The translations under genes were made by a program, and so were the position numbers. Of a stretch of DNA of 37,710 bases, positions 15,585-24,268 are shown piece after piece. Below the pieces are notes generated by a model. It searched no databases. It was not told the origin of the DNA and saw only the letters and a program-made list of their open reading frames with translations. Within the stretch, counting starts at the first letter, position 1; every line of letters starts with the position of its first letter. Source of the DNA: a virus; IMG/VR virus record IMGVR_UViG_3300034374_004244, positions 1 through 37,710 of that record, one strand, 5' to 3'.

Positions 15585-16502
15585 TTATGTTGGTAAGTTT
15601 CCGTTACCAAATACACATCTTGGATCAGAGAATCCAAAAGAGTATCTTTCTCTAGCTTTAAATCTAACATTTCCTGTATCGAAATCACCTTCCATAGCAG
15701 TTTTAATTGGACTTCTAATGAAGTGTTTAAAACCGTTTGGAGCATCAGTCAAGATGAAGTATGAATCAGTGTCAGTTAAGAAGTTATTAACTCTGTAACC
15801 TTCAGGAATCATTCCCATGTTTGCGATAGCATTGATGTCGTTATCAGCTGTGCCAACTCTTTGAGGAGACTTCATTAGTCTTTCAGCAGTAAATTGTAAT
15901 TCTTTTGGAATTATCATTTTTCTGCCCATAAGAGCTATTTTTAAGCCTCTTTCATCAACGAAACCAGAGATATCGATTAACGATTGCTCTAAAGATGTTT
16001 CGTTAAGGTCAGCAGCAGTTGCTAAAACGTTCGAGAAAGTTCCACCAGTTGCAAGTGGGTGATTGTTCGCAATTAATGGAACACCGTCACCGCCATTGAA
16101 ACCAGTAGCTCTTTGAGCGTTGTTAAGCACTGATGCAGCTTTAACTTGTTTAGTGTTAGACATAGATCTTGCAAGAGCTCTTGTGTATCTTGCAGCTAAT
16201 CTATCATACAGATTATCTTCAATAGCTTCTTCAGTAATTGAGAATGCTAATGCGATAGTTTCGTGTGAGTATCTAGCAGTGAAAGTTTCAGTTGCTTGAT
16301 CAAACACTACTCCAGCACCTTCTTGTTTAACTGGTGCAGAAGCGAAACCACTTAACATTACTTCTTCTTCAAAAGCTCTGTCAGATGTTTCAGCTGGGAA
16401 AATTTCCGCGTGCTGATTTTCGTATCTGTTATATTCCAGGCCGAATAAAGCATTCAAACCCGGCTCTAGTTCTTTAACTAGTTGTGATCGTGATATTGCC
16501 AT
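15585..16502 (-). CDS. major capsid protein, Mu gpT-like, 305 aa
   Basis: HK97-fold major head subunit of the Mu gpT-like type. Features include the N-terminal segment FEEEVMLSGFASAPVKQEG (45-62 region), the helix RYTRALARSMSNTKQVKAA (about 105-123), GGDGVPLIANNHP (137-149), typical of this family, and a C-terminal beta segment with RFKARERYSFGFSDPR. Ribosome site AAAGGAGATAAACT precedes the ATG. Scaffold upstream and terminator downstream fit a highly expressed late gene. Confidence 0.85.
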   Translation of the reverse strand: MAISRSQLVKELEPGLNALFGLEYNRYENQHAEIFPAETSDRAFEEEVMLSGFASAPVKQEGAGVVFDQATETFTARYSHETIALAFSITEEAIEDNLYDRLAARYTRALARSMSNTKQVKAASVLNNAQRATGFNGGDGVPLIANNHPLATGGTFSNVLATAADLNETSLEQSLIDISGFVDERGLKIALMGRKMIIPKELQFTAERLMKSPQRVGTADNDINAIANMGMIPEGYRVNNFLTDTDSYFILTDAPNGFKHFIRSPIKTAMEGDFDTGNVRFKARERYSFGFSDPRCVFGNGNLPT

Positions 16503-16517
16503 AGTTTATCTCCTTTA

Positions 16518-17108
16518 TTACGCTATACCTGTACCACTTCTAAAGAAGTGATTGTTGATTCTAACAAGAATGTTTCCGTTAGTCGCTGTAGTGTCAGAGT
16601 TATCTGGATCTTGCGAAATATCAATCGCTTGAACTACGAAAGTAGTTGCAGTTCCAGAAGTTCCTTGATCTAATTGCGCTTTCGAAATACCTGTTTGTGT
16701 AACTCCAGTAGTATTTGTTATACCGTAGTTTTTAAACAAGCCACTTCTTGCAAATATCCCACTTGAGTCTGCCAAAAATACTGCATCTGGATCGTCAACA
16801 ACGAAAGCAGTGATATTGCCTTCAGTTGGTGTAACTGAACCAGGGTAGTAGTTTTTGTAAGTAGGCTTCTGAGTTGTTGGGTCGTTATAGAACACCCCGT
16901 TGAATACTCCAATAACAGCAGTTTCAGGTGCTCCAGAAGGGTCATACTTTTCAATATTACCGTTAGAAGTTGGTACAACCAAATCTCCTTGGTAAATTGC
17001 AGTAGTGTCTCCGGCCTTAACTGTATATCTGTTTTGAGCTCCAACAAGTGGTGTACCGTCTAGTTTTCTGTACGGTCTAAGACCGAACTGTTCCGCTACG
17101 TTTGCCAT
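16518..17108 (-). CDS. capsid decoration-like protein, 196 aa
   Basis: Starts MANVAEQFGLRPYRKLDGTP. A beta-rich body follows with YTVKAGDTTAIYQGDLVVPT (28-47) and GVFNGVFYND. Small proteins with this start are typically encoded beside Mu gpT-like capsid genes and are thought to cement or decorate the shell. There is a 70-base gap upstream and AGGAG before the ATG. Confidence 0.65.
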   Translation of the reverse strand: MANVAEQFGLRPYRKLDGTPLVGAQNRYTVKAGDTTAIYQGDLVVPTSNGNIEKYDPSGAPETAVIGVFNGVFYNDPTTQKPTYKNYYPGSVTPTEGNITAFVVDDPDAVFLADSSGIFARSGLFKNYGITNTTGVTQTGISKAQLDQGTSGTATTFVVQAIDISQDPDNSDTTATNGNILVRINNHFFRSGTGIA

Positions 17109-17178
17109 ATGTTTTTTCTCCTATTTAAACATTTATTACAATTAAGAGTTCCGATCGTAGGTAGTTATTACTAAAAAA

Positions 17179-17649
17179 TTAGTTTTTATTTCTACCACCA
17201 AAGGTAACTCTACTTTGCCTATCAATATTGATCGGCATTTCAGGTCGTTGTTCCTTCATTAGATCATTATCAACCGCGGTCATTTGATCTTGAGTAATTC
17301 TATTGAAATACTCGGCACGGCTTTTTAATATCTCTTCAGGTATCCTTGCCAACACAAGGCCTCCAATTCCAATACATCCTGCATATTGTCCCTGCGAAAT
17401 TGTCGGATATTTGTGAATATCAGCTGAGTTTTTAATCTCCTCTGCTCTTACAAATTCCCAACCTTCTCTGAATTTTTTAGTTACATTAGCTGTATCCTCA
17501 AATCCAGCCACACTCGTTCTTATCCAACGATGGGCATAACCCTGTGGTGCAGGTGGTGCATCCAAACTGGATGGTGGAGCCCAGGCACTAGGTTTCTTTT
17601 CAGTATTTCTAGTTTCTGACTCGCGTGAGGTTCTTTTTATATTATCCAT
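17179..17649 (-). CDS. conserved head-module protein, 156 aa
   Basis: The second ATG (17649) is chosen because AAGGAG lies seven bases upstream; the first ATG is one base from it. It overlaps the scaffold stop by eight bases. Blocks: FREGWEFVRAEEI (about 61-73), GGLVLARIPEEILKSRAEY (about 96-114) and SRVTFGG at the end. This pattern recurs beside capsid genes in many phages but has no assigned function; it is probably a small head protein. Confidence 0.65.
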   Translation of the reverse strand: MDNIKRTSRESETRNTEKKPSAWAPPSSLDAPPAPQGYAHRWIRTSVAGFEDTANVTKKFREGWEFVRAEEIKNSADIHKYPTISQGQYAGCIGIGGLVLARIPEEILKSRAEYFNRITQDQMTAVDNDLMKEQRPEMPINIDRQSRVTFGGRNKN

Positions 17650-18616
17650 TTGCATTCTCCTTCACGTATTTTGCGTATTCCTCTAGTGGCACCCCTAGTT
17701 TTTTAGCGATAACTATTTGTGACTTGGTGAGTTTCACTGATCGGCGTCCGCTTTGGTTTCTTTGTGCAGAAGCAACAGTCTGGACGGGTTTCTTTTGCTC
17801 CTGTGGTTGACTAAATTTATGAGGAAAGTTTTCCTTCATAACTTTATCAATTTCATTATAATACTCATCACTCTCTGCGTCAAACCCCTGCTCGACAAGA
17901 TCTTGGTGAGCTTGAAACGCTGCACTCGTCATGATTCTATCTGAACCAAACCATTCATTCTTCTCAGCCCAGCTTTTTGCTTTGCTAGAAGGTTGTGCGT
18001 AAGTAGGATTTTGAGGTTGTTGAGTTTGTTCAGCTGCTTGAGATTTTGCTTTTTCTTCTTTAGCTTCCTCTTCTGCAGCAGTTATTTTAACTTTTTCAGC
18101 TTCAACAGCTAATTGAGCAATTCTTGAGTTAGCTTCAGCTATTTTATCTGCATCTTGTTCAGCAATAGCATCTCTCAATACAGCTTTAGCTTTCTCCTGT
18201 TCAGCAGATACTCTTGCTGAAAATTGTTCAATATAACTTTTGCTTGTTTTAGAGAATCTAGTATTAGTGTTATCTAATTCTTTTTTAATGCTTTGTGCAT
18301 AATCGATAGCAGCTTTTTCTCTTCTTTCAGCTTCTCTAACTTTAAAAGTTAACTTATCAATTCTTCGTTTTACTTTTTCTGAGACATCAGATAAATCATC
18401 AACCTTTAATTCTGATTTAGATTCTTCTGTTTGTTCAACTGTGATTCCTTCAATACCTTCTTTTTTAGGTTCTGTGTAACCTAAATCAACTTCTTCGTTA
18501 GGTAATTGAGGTTCAGTAGATTCTGTTTTTTGTTCTTCAACTTCTACTGATTGTTCGTTTACACCGTCAGTGTCTAATTCCACCTGTGGTGATTTTTTAG
18601 TTTCTTCTAGTTCCAT
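17642..18616 (-). CDS. capsid scaffolding protein, 324 aa
   Basis: Acidic disordered N-terminus, a long Ala/Glu/Lys coiled coil (about residues 75-200) and a Gln/Pro linker. The C-terminal basic helix pair is KLTKSQIVIAKKLGVPLEEY, typical of scaffold parts that contact the shell. Location immediately before the capsid genes fits. No protease domain is visible, so scaffold exit rather than cleavage is expected. Confidence 0.75.
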   Translation of the reverse strand: MELEETKKSPQVELDTDGVNEQSVEVEEQKTESTEPQLPNEEVDLGYTEPKKEGIEGITVEQTEESKSELKVDDLSDVSEKVKRRIDKLTFKVREAERREKAAIDYAQSIKKELDNTNTRFSKTSKSYIEQFSARVSAEQEKAKAVLRDAIAEQDADKIAEANSRIAQLAVEAEKVKITAAEEEAKEEKAKSQAAEQTQQPQNPTYAQPSSKAKSWAEKNEWFGSDRIMTSAAFQAHQDLVEQGFDAESDEYYNEIDKVMKENFPHKFSQPQEQKKPVQTVASAQRNQSGRRSVKLTKSQIVIAKKLGVPLEEYAKYVKENANG

Positions 18617-18643
18617 AGTAGCTCCTGTTTTAATTGCGTATGT

Positions 18644-19111
18644 TTAGTATGCGTGCAAGATATCCTCCGGATTGTTAATCTTAGCGATTATCTCGTCATC
18701 GTTTAGAATACGAACTTCTCCGCCTTCTATTTTAAATCTAGATCCAGCGTACCTTCCAAAGATAACCCAATCTCCTTTTTGACACCAAGGTCCGTTAGGA
18801 AATTTTTCTTTGTCTTTGTAGCATAGATCCCCCATCTTCAATACGTATGCACATACGGTTGTCATCTGTATTGTTTCTTGAGTTGTATCAGCAAGATATA
18901 GACCGCCTTTAGTTTTTTTAGGACCAGCATATGGTAAAACTAAAATACGATAACCTGTAGGAGATGGAAGCCTGTCAAGAAGATTTTTATCCTTCTCTAC
19001 ATTCTTTGCATCTAATACGGTATTTTCTATTTCGTCTCGTGATTTGTAAGCATTAAGTAATGCTTCTGTTTTTTTAGGTACTTCCTTTGAAGTCTCTAAG
19101 TTCTTTGTCAT
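18644..19111 (-). CDS. GroES-like co-chaperonin, 155 aa
   Basis: Cpn10 fold pattern: LPSPTGYRILVLPY (48-61), then KGGLYLADTTQE (68-79), then GDWVIFGRYAG and FKIEGGEVRILNDDEIIA (126-143). The first 45 residues are an extra charged tail not found in GroES. Comparable phage proteins, such as T4 gp31, replace or modify GroES so that the host chaperonin folds the capsid. The ATG at 19111 has AGGAG at seven bases, giving a 38-base overlap with the gene before. Its place beside scaffold and capsid fits. Confidence 0.8.
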   Translation of the reverse strand: MTKNLETSKEVPKKTEALLNAYKSRDEIENTVLDAKNVEKDKNLLDRLPSPTGYRILVLPYAGPKKTKGGLYLADTTQETIQMTTVCAYVLKMGDLCYKDKEKFPNGPWCQKGDWVIFGRYAGSRFKIEGGEVRILNDDEIIAKINNPEDILHAY

Positions 19112-19292
19112 TTAGTTGCTCCTGTTTTTTCTGCAGGTCATTAAGATCCTGAAGCAAAGACTCTAGGCCTTTGATTTGTCCTCTAATATAATGAAGTTGC
19201 TCTAATTTGTCAACAGAGTACACAAGAGTATCTTTAAGAGAATCTATTCTCTTATCAACTAGTCTTTTTATTAATTGATAGTCTAATTCCAT
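19074..19292 (-). CDS. small coiled-coil protein, 72 aa
   Basis: Starts MELDYQLIKRLVDKRIDSL and continues as a Leu/Gln/Lys/Asp helical protein likely to form a coiled-coil hairpin. It overlaps the methyltransferase gene by one base and the co-chaperonin gene by 38. No family recognised; perhaps a scaffold partner. Confidence 0.6.
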   Translation of the reverse strand: MELDYQLIKRLVDKRIDSLKDTLVYSVDKLEQLHYIRGQIKGLESLLQDLNDLQKKQEQLNDKELRDFKGST

Positions 19293-19870
19293 TAATTTCT
19301 TTTAAGTGCTATTTTATTTTTACCTTGTTTTAGTAACATAAAACCATATTCATTTACAATTATTTTTAAAATTGTATCCATATCATACTTAGGATAATCA
19401 TCAAAGACGAACACCGTACCAGCATGAGATCGTTCAGCAAAAAATACAGATTCTTTAATCACATCAAAAGACTTATGGGGTCCATCAAAATGAACTAAAT
19501 CATATTTGTTAATTATCTCTTTTTCATTTCTATAAATAGGAACACCATCTGGAAAACGTTTCATAAATTCATCATCACCCATAGGAAACAATGTAAAATT
19601 TTCATAATCAATATCTTTTATTAATTGTAGCTTCATACTGTTGGTATAATCACAAGTATAAGATCCTGAATTATCGTAATGTTCATAATTTAAATTACCG
19701 TATGGATCTATTCCAATATGCCAATGATTTTTATTTTTAAGAGCATCTAAAATTAATTTAGTTCCAGCTCCTTGTCTAACACCTATTTCACAAGTAAATA
19801 GTTTTTCATTTTCTAAACTATCACAAGCTTGTTTTAGAATTTCGTATTCAACACTATCACCTTGAATCAT
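19292..19870 (-). CDS. class I SAM-dependent methyltransferase, 192 aa
   Basis: Rossmann-type methyltransferase. CEIGVRQGAG (27-36) is motif I with acidic E28, and HIGIDPYG (51-58) supplies the second-strand acidic D55. YDLVHFDGPH (123-132) and VFVFDDYP (153-160) are the later strands. It resembles the Methyltransf_24/TylF-like group that acts on sugars or small molecules rather than DNA. The start overlaps nothing upstream, with a 14-base gap to the 49-aa gene. It is unusual inside a head module; substrate unknown. Confidence 0.7.
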   Translation of the reverse strand: MIQGDSVEYEILKQACDSLENEKLFTCEIGVRQGAGTKLILDALKNKNHWHIGIDPYGNLNYEHYDNSGSYTCDYTNSMKLQLIKDIDYENFTLFPMGDDEFMKRFPDGVPIYRNEKEIINKYDLVHFDGPHKSFDVIKESVFFAERSHAGTVFVFDDYPKYDMDTILKIIVNEYGFMLLKQGKNKIALKRN

Positions 19871-19884
19871 GCAAGGGTTATATA

Positions 19885-20034
19885 CTAATTGTAGGGTTTG
19901 TAAATAGACTTAATTTTTCCTTGAGCTACTAATTTTTTACGATCGCCTTTAGTTAATTTAGAATAATCTATTTCAACTTCTTTGTTTAAAACTAAAGGTT
20001 TTTTCTTAAATAAATTTTTAATCCACTTAAACAT
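19885..20034 (-). CDS. small basic protein, 49 aa
   Basis: Begins with a TAATG overlap at the stop of the holin-like gene. Lys-rich: MFKWIKNLFKKKPLVLNKEV, then DYSKLTKGDRKKLVAQGKIK. The amphipathic basic N-terminus could attach to the membrane. Too short for most gene callers. Unknown function. Confidence 0.6.
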   Translation of the reverse strand: MFKWIKNLFKKKPLVLNKEVEIDYSKLTKGDRKKLVAQGKIKSIYKPYN

Positions 20035-20411
20035 TACTTTCTTTTTATTAAATCAGTTGCTTTAAGTCCGTAAACGCTCGCTATGACGCCCACAAAAATT
20101 GTTTGATACCAAAATGGTAACTGTGAAAAGTATTCAAAAAACAATTGCATTTTTTCCATAGCTGCTGGGTCATCTGAAAATACTGCCCACGCTAAAAGTA
20201 CAATGGGTGCTGAAAGTAATAATAAAATAAATTCGTCTTTCCAGTCCGATTGCCTTGCTTCTAATAATTTGCCTTGATACTCGGCTTCACCATTTGCCAT
20301 TTTTTCTGCATGACGCATTTGTGCATCCGCCATTAACATTTTAGTTTTTTGACGATTTTTAAATATATGAGAGCCAGCTTGAACGGCTAATTTAATAGCA
20401 CCGAACCACAT
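20034..20411 (-). CDS. holin-like membrane protein, 125 aa
   Basis: The N-terminal helix is followed by a charged stretch (AEKMANGEAEYQGKLLEARQ) and two membrane segments, FILLLLSAPIVLLAWAVFS (61-79) and FWYQTIFVGVIASVYGL (about 100-116), ending KRK. This matches, from memory, the 3TM holin family of gene transfer agents and marine phages (GTA_holin_3TM). One-base overlaps on both sides. It lies far from the M15 endolysin gene, so the lysis genes are split. Confidence 0.55.
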   Translation of the reverse strand: MWFGAIKLAVQAGSHIFKNRQKTKMLMADAQMRHAEKMANGEAEYQGKLLEARQSDWKDEFILLLLSAPIVLLAWAVFSDDPAAMEKMQLFFEYFSQLPFWYQTIFVGVIASVYGLKATDLIKRK

Positions 20412-21037
20412 TAGAATACTCCCTTAAATCCTGTTCCTCTTATTGCTGCTTTGGTTCCTCTAACTCTTATAGACTTACCATTACTTGCTTGCACTACTGA
20501 ACAAGGTGGATTAGATCCATCTGGACATAATCCTCCTCCACTGTCTCCACCTAATTGAGTAAAGGTAGGTCTAGCAGGTGAATAATCATTTAAATTTTTT
20601 CGATTGTTTATTCCTAATGAATCTAATTTATTAGACACAGTTCCTGTAAGAGGTTCAATAATATTTTTGGCTACCCTCATTGCACCTAAAGGTATATCTA
20701 AAGCTTTACTAACTCCAAATGTTGCAACATTTTTTAAAACTCCAGCTCCTTTAATCGCTGTATCTAAAGGACTTGGTCTATCAATTAATTTTTCTGCAGC
20801 TCTAACGTTACCTGCTCTTACTTGAGCTCTTTGATTTGCATTTTGTTGTGGACTTCCTTTATCTTGAGCAGGGCCTACACTTCCGTAACCTCTACTAGCT
20901 CTTTCCTGTGCTCTTTCAGGAGCACCCATATCAGCCCCACCACCATATCTCATTTTGATTGGTGGTACGTTGGGGTTTGGGCCTCTTAGTGGTGGAGGCC
21001 CTGATCTTTTGCCAGAAATTTTATGCTTTTTTGACAT
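20411..21037 (-). CDS. head-module protein with C-terminal RGTxFKG peptide, 208 aa
   Basis: Mostly low-complexity: a Pro/Gly/Arg-rich N-terminus (PPPLRGPNPNVPP), a Gln/Ala/Arg segment, then a hydrophobic helix region (GVLKNVATFGVSKALDIPLG, about 99-118). A CPDGSNPPC loop follows and the C-terminus is RGTKAAIRGTGFKGVF. The last 12 residues match the ends of two other proteins encoded between 26.6 and 27.5 kb. Lies between portal-proximal and holin-like genes; possibly an ejected internal virion protein. Confidence 0.65.
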   Translation of the reverse strand: MSKKHKISGKRSGPPPLRGPNPNVPPIKMRYGGGADMGAPERAQERASRGYGSVGPAQDKGSPQQNANQRAQVRAGNVRAAEKLIDRPSPLDTAIKGAGVLKNVATFGVSKALDIPLGAMRVAKNIIEPLTGTVSNKLDSLGINNRKNLNDYSPARPTFTQLGGDSGGGLCPDGSNPPCSVVQASNGKSIRVRGTKAAIRGTGFKGVF

Positions 21038-21488
21038 TTTTATTTTTCTTTAATGCTGCAAAGTCCGCACCTGTAATTTTATTTGGTGGTGGAGCTGCCG
21101 CTGCAATCTTTTGTTGTTTAGGTGATAACTTAGTTTCGCCACCTGTAGATTTTTTATCTGTTTTAAATTTATTTTTAGCTGTTTCGTATCCAATACCAAT
21201 TCCAGAACCAACTTTAATTGTTAGATCAGCTATTCTTCCAATTGGAGATCTTTTAAAAGCAGTTTTAAATATGTTTTTAGTTGCTGATTTTAATTTTTTT
21301 CTTCTATTTGTAAATGTATCTTCTTTTGCAGGTTTATTTGAAGATAGCGTCATTCTTCTATTAGTAAATTCATCAGTTGAAGATAATTTTAATCTTCTAT
21401 TTATAAATTCAGTACTTGGACTGTTTTTATTTACTGTTGTGTATAAATTTTTATAAAGGTTATCTAGCCCCAGTTTTTTTCCCGACAT
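21021..21488 (-). CDS. basic protein with triple FxNRRxxL repeat, 155 aa
   Basis: The ATG at 21488 (MSGKKLGLDN) is chosen because GGAG lies seven bases before it; the frame is open nine codons further. Three successive units, EFINRRLKLSS, EFTNRRMTLSS and TFTNRRKKLKS, lie in residues about 26-70. A glycine-rich helix (IKVGSGIGIGYETAKNKF) and a Pro/Lys-rich tail follow. Overlaps the portal gene end by 29 bases. Probably a virion or ejection-associated protein; no family known. Confidence 0.6.
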   Translation of the reverse strand: MSGKKLGLDNLYKNLYTTVNKNSPSTEFINRRLKLSSTDEFTNRRMTLSSNKPAKEDTFTNRRKKLKSATKNIFKTAFKRSPIGRIADLTIKVGSGIGIGYETAKNKFKTDKKSTGGETKLSPKQQKIAAAAPPPNKITGADFAALKKNKNVKKA

Positions 21489-23799
21489 TTGTTTTCTCCA
21501 TTTTTTCTCGAGCAACTTCTAATCTCTTATCAGATTGCTCATCTTGTGTTTCTAATTTTAATTTATCAAAATCTAATTTCTCATCAAATTGATCTTGATT
21601 TTGTTCTAGCTTCATACTACCCTCTTGAGCACGTCTTTGTAAATCCATAGCTCTTAAATCTAATTCTCTTTGTTTCAACATGATTACAGGGTCGCTTTTC
21701 TGTGCATCCATCATAGTTTCGTTCTGTGCTAGCTCTGCAGTTATCTGTGCAATCCTTTTTGCTACTTCAGAATTGTACATAGATTGAAATGCTTGTGGAT
21801 TTTGTTGTGCCATAGCCATTAAATTAGGATCTTGTTGCATCATAGCCATAACTTCAGCAGATGCTTTCATAGAAACGTGTTGAGAGATGTGTCCTTGTAG
21901 ATTTGCATACACCATAGGGTTAATTTGCACCATTCTAGTTCTCATAAACGCAGAATGGGCTGCAATATGTGCGTCATGGTCTTGATCTGGATATGCAGTC
22001 ATCGGTAACATCTGTAAAGCTTCCATATTTTCAATTGCAGGGTCTTTTGGAAACGGTTTTTGCTCTGGTTTTAGGATTTGAGGTATTTCTTTAGTGCCTA
22101 AAGCCTCATAAACACGTCTATAAGCTTCATGTAGGTTGTGAAGTTGTGGATTTGACTGCGCAATTTGTAATTGTGTTTGTGCTAATGTCACTCTTTGCGA
22201 CATTGAGAAGATATTTGGGTCTGCAACCGGTAAAATATCTACTCGGTCGTCAAAATCTACCACTTTAATGACTCTCTCAGCCCCGTAGACAGCGTATGGA
22301 TACTCAGGTGGTAGGTATTCAGCTATAATTTGACCTAAAAGCTTAAATTCTTGCTTCATTGCATAGTAACAACGCTTGTGAATAGCGCTCATTACCCTAG
22401 AACCTCTCTCTAAAAGAGCAATTGTAGTGCCAACAGCTGCCGCTTGGTTACCATCACCGACTTGTTGGTCAGCAATTGATGCAAATCTTCTTCCTGCATC
22501 TACACAAAAACCTAAAAGATTGAATAAAGTTGTGCTTGGTTCTTTAAAAGGTAGTAATTGAAACTGATCTCTGATGTTTCCACCTGGTGCATCAACGTCT
22601 CTGAACTCTCCAGGTTGAATTGGTTGGTCATCATCTCTAATTCTCATGCCTCTAGACTTAAATCCAGCAGGTAAGTTTGATAATGTACCCGCATCAAGTA
22701 GCTGTCTTAGAGCAGTAGTTGCTGTTCGAGACAGGCCACCGATCATGTGAATTAAACCAAAACCATAAAATCCTAAACCAGGTAAGAATTTGTAATGTGA
22801 AAAATATTCTTTTCTAATAAATTTGTTATCACCTTCTCTGTAATTTCTATAAATAGATAAAATTTGTCTTGTACCTTCTTCAATAGTTACGACATAAGGT
22901 ATTTTAATATTAATTTTGTCTTCGTCATTCTCTGCAATGTAGTCAGATAAGTCTAAATCCACATGCATTTCTAAAACATTGTATATATAATCTTTTGATT
23001 CAACAGGTTTAATACCTTCTAGTTCATTGTACTTATCTTGAATTTTGTTTTCTTTTTTTTGAGGTTTCATTAGATCTACTTGTCTATAAAAACCTGCTGC
23101 CATTTTCTTTAATAAATCATTTTCAGATTGTTTTAATACATGTGTAATTCTTGGTGCATCTTTTAAGTCGGTTGCATAATACGGTACGACTAAATCTTCT
23201 GCAGGTATAAATTTAGATACTGCTCTTTCTAATACTGAATCGTAATATATTTTTTTAAATGCAGAACCTGCAAGTGGTAAATAAAATAACAACTGATCAA
23301 ACTCTGGAGTATACTCTTCCATCTTCTCCATGATTTGAAAGTTCATGAAATCTTTTACTCTTTGTGCTTGAGCTTCAGTTTGTTCGTTTTGTAATCCAAC
23401 AATTTTAGTTTTTACTGGACCATCACTGGGTAATAATTCTTTGTAAGCTTGTGCTTGAAATTGTGTAACGGCTTCCGATAACAAAGGATGAGTAACATTA
23501 CTTGCACCTTTGAAAGGTTGTGTAGTCGATTTATATTTAAACCCTAAAAGGTCTAAACCATTTCTGTACGTATCTTCCCAATCTTTTCTTGATTCTCTAT
23601 CGCTATCATATTCAGAAATTAAATCTGAAGCTAATTGTGATAAAGCTTTGTCATCAATATCTTCTGCAATGTTTGCATAGAAGTCCTGTTCAGATTCTTC
23701 TGTTACTTCTTCTTCACCTTCTTCAGGTGGCAAAGTTACAACAGCTTCTTCTTCAACATCAACTTCTTCGTTGATTGGATTATCGGATTCAATAGCCAT
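21460..23799 (-). CDS. portal protein, 779 aa
   Basis: A large portal of the P22-like type that forms the dodecameric ring for DNA entry and exit. It has an acidic N-terminal tail (about 1-45) and DWEDTYRNGLDLLGFKYKS (73-91). The wing/stem region contains KGASNVTHPLLSEAVTQFQA (97-116), and GLIHMIGGLSRTATTALRQL follows near 347-366. It ends in a long Gln/Met/Lys-rich helical barrel with many Asp, Glu and Lys. Placed between terminase and capsid genes as expected. One base is shared with the 138-aa gene. Confidence 0.8.
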   Translation of the reverse strand: MAIESDNPINEEVDVEEEAVVTLPPEEGEEEVTEESEQDFYANIAEDIDDKALSQLASDLISEYDSDRESRKDWEDTYRNGLDLLGFKYKSTTQPFKGASNVTHPLLSEAVTQFQAQAYKELLPSDGPVKTKIVGLQNEQTEAQAQRVKDFMNFQIMEKMEEYTPEFDQLLFYLPLAGSAFKKIYYDSVLERAVSKFIPAEDLVVPYYATDLKDAPRITHVLKQSENDLLKKMAAGFYRQVDLMKPQKKENKIQDKYNELEGIKPVESKDYIYNVLEMHVDLDLSDYIAENDEDKINIKIPYVVTIEEGTRQILSIYRNYREGDNKFIRKEYFSHYKFLPGLGFYGFGLIHMIGGLSRTATTALRQLLDAGTLSNLPAGFKSRGMRIRDDDQPIQPGEFRDVDAPGGNIRDQFQLLPFKEPSTTLFNLLGFCVDAGRRFASIADQQVGDGNQAAAVGTTIALLERGSRVMSAIHKRCYYAMKQEFKLLGQIIAEYLPPEYPYAVYGAERVIKVVDFDDRVDILPVADPNIFSMSQRVTLAQTQLQIAQSNPQLHNLHEAYRRVYEALGTKEIPQILKPEQKPFPKDPAIENMEALQMLPMTAYPDQDHDAHIAAHSAFMRTRMVQINPMVYANLQGHISQHVSMKASAEVMAMMQQDPNLMAMAQQNPQAFQSMYNSEVAKRIAQITAELAQNETMMDAQKSDPVIMLKQRELDLRAMDLQRRAQEGSMKLEQNQDQFDEKLDFDKLKLETQDEQSDKRLEVAREKMEKTNVGKKTGAR

Positions 23800-24215
23800 T
23801 ATGTAATTTTAGTTTTTTTATTCTTTCCCATTTTGCATTTAGCCATGACGTATTTTCCATTTTTAGCATACATCATTCCGCCAGCTTTAGCGCCACCCAT
23901 GCCAAATTCAAAAGCATCATCAGTATCACCAAAATATCTTGTTTTTTGTCCGCCTGTTGTATTAGCAACAGGACTAGTTAAGAAATTTTTGATTTTATCC
24001 ATCATACCAATCTTGCCTTGTTTAACGCCTTTGCCACCCTTCATAATTGGGTCGTCGTATCTTTTTCTGTATATGTTGCTTAATGCACTTCCTCTGCCTT
24101 TATCAATATTGATTCCGGTATCTTTACCACCAAGCATTTTAGACGCTCCGTAAGCTGCAGCTCCAATGGCCGCTGCCTTACCAGCTTTCTTCAACATTTT
24201 TTTTAACTTAGCCAT
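23799..24215 (-). CDS. basic, Gly/Ala-rich virion-type protein, 138 aa
   Basis: The N-terminus KKMLKKAGKAAAIGAAAYGA is a cationic amphipathic helix like membrane-active peptides. It is followed by a Gly/Lys-rich body and a C-terminal KNGKYVMAKCKMGKNKK segment. Between the portal and the 792-aa protein, a place where internal virion or ejection proteins are often encoded. No enzymatic motif. Confidence 0.6.
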   Translation of the reverse strand: MAKLKKMLKKAGKAAAIGAAAYGASKMLGGKDTGINIDKGRGSALSNIYRKRYDDPIMKGGKGVKQGKIGMMDKIKNFLTSPVANTTGGQKTRYFGDTDDAFEFGMGGAKAGGMMYAKNGKYVMAKCKMGKNKKTKIT

Positions 24216-24268
24216 AATTGTCTCCTATAGGTTTATTACAGCAGTGTAAAGCATTTTATGCCAAAAAT

